A stretch of 30,625 nt of DNA from the NCBI GenBank assembly GCA_964389735.1, contig CAYMEJ010000010.1:1-30625 (forward strand), read 5' to 3'. Below the pieces are notes generated by a model, which had not been told where the DNA came from, searched no databases, and was given only the letters and a program-made list of their open reading frames with translations. The translations under genes and the position numbers were made by a program. Shown here piece by piece: positions 30,621 through 30,625 of this stretch. Numbering within the stretch: position 1 is the first letter of the stretch; each line of letters opens with the position of its first letter. This stretch comes from JAQUVS01 sp964389735 (GTDB lineage: Bacteria > Bacillota_I > Bacilli_A > RF39 > UBA660).

Positions 30621-30625
30621 GCATA

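Overview
The window is very AT-rich (GC well under 35% by eye) and uses the standard bacterial code: TGA is a stop (era, cdd, yqzL) and Trp is TGG. Gene order and content point to a Gram-positive, low-GC Bacillota-type chromosome. The minus-strand run rpsU, yqeY, yqfC, yqfD, ybeY, dgkA, cdd, era, yqzL, recO follows the Bacillus order. Sporulation genes (yqfC, yqfD, spoIIIAH, gerE, gerM-like) imply a spore-forming ancestry. An uncultured gut member of Bacilli is my best inference; the sequence does not name the species.

Layout. 1-650: 5' part of proS behind a compact T-box leader. 649-9125: the conserved housekeeping run above, with a YfhO-family membrane protein added at its end and a VanZ-family protein where Bacillus has phoH and pgpH. 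9163-12183: a complete small bacteriocin-type locus, consisting of a C39 peptidase/ABC exporter, a single-pass accessory protein, two unannotated double-glycine precursor peptides and a 57-residue membrane peptide. 12249-14873: a Ca2+-type P-type ATPase. 14997-16540: two unrecognised genes (helical protein; HEAT-like protein). 16594-18500: tRNA-Arg(TCT), a GerM-domain protein, GerE-like regulator and an isolated SpoIIIAH. 18580-21393: efp, rpmG and a class B penicillin-binding protein. 21464-22599: a DUF2624-like gene convergent with nfo. 22610-25103: four tandem type IV pilin-like genes, three with clear promoters of their own. 25173-28251: GHL10-type glycosidase-like protein, yebC, a DUF192 gene broken by one stop codon, and an unknown membrane protein. 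28263-30625: obgE, rpmA, prp, rplU and the rplU leader.

How genes work together. era, ybeY, rpsU, obgE, rplU, rpmA and prp serve ribosome assembly; Prp trims the N-terminus of the neighbouring L27. yqfC, yqfD, spoIIIAH, gerE and gerM belong to endospore formation. The pilin genes supply subunits only; no pilus motor or prepilin peptidase is encoded here. The bacteriocin cassette is self-contained: the exporter's peptidase domain would remove the GG leaders of both precursors during export.

The most promising undescribed element is the bacteriocin-type cassette at 9192-12183. Also worth attention are the unusually compact T-box leader before proS, the SpoIIIAH gene without the rest of its operon, and the tandem pilin array. 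No CRISPR array, insertion sequence, integrase or prophage gene was seen. Gene-free stretches are all short, and terminators and promoters explain most of them.
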